Shown here one piece after another: positions 63,101-64,000 of a DNA stretch of 64,000 nucleotides; position 1 is the stretch's first letter; every line of letters begins with the position of its first letter. The DNA is from Trichoplax adhaerens (Eukaryota; Placozoa; Uniplacotomia; Trichoplacea; Trichoplacidae), in NCBI RefSeq assembly GCF_000150275.1, contig NW_002060943.1, forward strand, positions 9,580,209 to 9,644,208, read 5' to 3'. Below the pieces are notes generated by a model, which was not told where the DNA came from, did no database searches, and was given only the letters and a program-made list of their open reading frames with translations. The position numbers were made by a program, and so were the translations under genes.

Positions 63101-63640
63101 TTCTCGTAATAAATCGCAGTTGCTTCCTGTAAGATCTGATGATTCTATCAAATTCAAAGCGAAAAATCCTTAGATGGACATTTTCATTAATACTTATCAA
63201 GCGGTGAATAAAGTTCTTGTATGACTATATTCATAATAATTATATATTATCGAAGGGCGTTATCAATTGTAACAAAACATGGAAATACTTGTGTTTTCCT
63301 GGCAATTCTTTCTTCTTCGCTACTTTCACGCCACTTGCGCCTTTTAATTTTGAGTAAAGAGTATTGGTTTTGTCTCTCTTCGATGTTCATTTTTCGAACG
63401 TTCGACCTCACGGAAAGACTCTCTGAGCCCTGTAACATTTCAATGAATTTGTTTCTTTCATGTGCTTGCTTTTGTTCTAGAGTTCGAACAGTTGCTTCTA
63501 GAAGGTCAACAACTCCATATTCATCATAGAGATTCATATCTACTTCATCAATTTGAGACATTGTAGGAGTGTCTCCTCTCCTTCTTTCGGATAATCGCTC
63601 ATGTGCTAATTTTTCTTGCCTAATTTGATCCAAAACTAGC
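51119..63640 (-). CDS. Very large modular coiled-coil protein (5' end beyond window)
   Basis: I do not recognise an ortholog. About 30 exons, on the minus strand, encode an almost continuous charged alpha-helical protein rich in Glu, Lys, Arg, Leu and Gln. The stop codon TAG is at 51119-51121, and the first exon in view ends at 63640 with an acceptor, so the gene continues to the right and 63641-64000 is intron. The protein is built from repeated modules. Each contains RQEKLAxERLxERK, an EKYDxLxxKLLxExL stretch, the block LSExERQxRLxKLKxEExKL, and EKEALLxxLxGAEGQxMSE followed by FDxAAxxLGLAExxQAA. Five module copies are visible (described separately), then a divergent Arg/Lys/Glu tail (53030-51119) ending EVSEVAEVAESE. 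Clear single-exon blocks include 63247-63640, 62285-62494, 61885-62215, 60810-61120, 58461-58850, 56450-56790, 55275-55670, 54720-54960 and 51434-51690. No transmembrane segment is seen. A structural, ciliary or cytoskeletal role is only a guess from composition. Confidence 0.85.
53105..54650 (-). repeat. Coiled-coil module 5, degenerate
   Basis: The order of blocks can still be traced: ARGRLAQRRL at about 54600, LSELEKKHATEQELLFQIL at about 54300, SVALLTDLQEKQTAEN at about 53700, ETDKDALMKVLASQG at about 53330. Conservation is clearly lower and the KYD/LSERERQ blocks are not recognisable. Confidence 0.55.
54720..56373 (-). repeat. Coiled-coil module 4
   Basis: Starts RQRQEHLARERLAARKKK. EEKYDTFRDKLLMEVLKA and AAWMKLSEKERNEQLVKLKI are in one exon (55275-55670), as in module 2. 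NEKEALLSSLRSANNKYQSE follows at 54720-54960. Confidence 0.8.
56450..58850 (-). repeat. Coiled-coil module 3
   Basis: Starts RYRQERLAEKRLKGK. NGKYDALRDKLLAEALAKQL (near 57180) is separated by an intron from AQWKKLSEQERQLRLMKLKR (near 57070), as in module 1. LMAGLSNAEGQMLSEKERQ lies in one exon. Confidence 0.8.
59790..61845 (-). repeat. Coiled-coil module 2
   Basis: Starts RQEKLALERLAERK. The EKKYESLKDKLLEEVL and DDSWTTLSEKDRQQRLVQLK blocks share one exon (60810-61120), with no intron between them. The later EKEAL and TERERQVELVRLRRE blocks are instead split by an intron (59950-60220), unlike the other copies. Confidence 0.8.
61885..63640 (-). repeat. Coiled-coil module 1
   Basis: Encodes RQEKLAHERLSERRRG at its start, then LVKALEEKYDMLKEKL (near 62750), an intron, AEWAKLSERERQARLMKLKL (62285-62494), and EKEALLAMLHGAEGQAMSER with FDTAAMMLGLAERNQAA (to 61885). 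This is the best-conserved copy. Confidence 0.8.
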
Positions 63641-64000
63641 CTAGAATTTCATTAAACAGAAGATACAGGTCTCTTAGATTCAATTTTTATCATAAGGCGT
63701 ATGGTACAGCGGATTCATACACAATGATAAAACAACTATTTCCAATATGAAGCTTATTTTGAAGGCATATGCAGAGTACTTAGATAATAGTAGTTAACGA
63801 ACAAGAATTTTACGTCACTGAAATAAATCTAATCTTATTTTTTGGTAAATTTTAAATTGTGCTTTTAATATCATCTATATTATCATCTAAACAACTGTAA
63901 TGATTTCGTTTCGTAATTAAATATGAGGTATGATAGTACACTGACAACATCCATTCAGAGCTTAAAGTAACTGATTAAACTTAAGAATTGGTAAAATTTT

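Overview
The window is nuclear DNA of an animal with an AT-rich, intron-rich genome. Every gene is split into many short exons by GT-AG introns, mostly 40-900 bp. Several gene families are metazoan or broadly eukaryotic: PXK, SAR1, PSMD6, QARS1, PDHB, RPS23 and a LAP2/thymopoietin-like LEM protein. Compact spacing, ancestral-looking intron density and absence of recognisable large transposons suggest an early-branching invertebrate (sponge- or placozoan-like). The species cannot be named from the sequence alone.

Layout from left to right: the 3' part of a WD-repeat/coiled-coil gene (+, to 4618); pyruvate dehydrogenase E1 beta (-, 6210-9172); ribosomal protein S23 (-, 10402-11586); SAR1 GTPase (-, 13311-14699); proteasome subunit Rpn7/PSMD6 (+, 15791-18906); the PX-domain pseudokinase PXK (-, 19175-26566); a LAP2-like inner nuclear membrane LEM protein (+, 27846-30035); glutaminyl-tRNA synthetase (-, 32548-39833); an unrecognised beta-propeller-like protein (+, about 41.7-46.1 kb); an RCC1-repeat protein with a C-terminal Cys/His motif (+, 46417-50562); and a very large modular coiled-coil protein (-, 51119 to beyond the right edge). 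The gene models were rebuilt by hand from splice sites and family similarity. For PDHB, RPS23, SAR1, PSMD6, PXK, the LAP2-like gene and QARS1 the exon lengths sum to a whole number of codons. Predicted lengths are 348, 143, 193, 386, 570, 258 and 759 residues; apart from the LAP2-like gene, whose human counterparts are isoform-dependent, these are close to the human proteins.

The genes are mainly housekeeping and show no shared pathway; this is an ordinary eukaryotic neighbourhood, not a cluster. The most unusual non-coding signal is a set of self-complementary GTAC-centred arrays (TACTGTAC / GTACAGTAC words). Dense tracts lie within about 60-550 bp of the start codons of PDHB, RPS23, SAR1, PSMD6, PXK, the LAP2-like gene and QARS1, including all three divergent (head-to-head) intervals. 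They are almost absent from the four convergent (tail-to-tail) intervals. The most unusual coding signal is the coiled-coil gene, built from about five tandem copies of a multi-exon protein module whose intron positions differ between copies.
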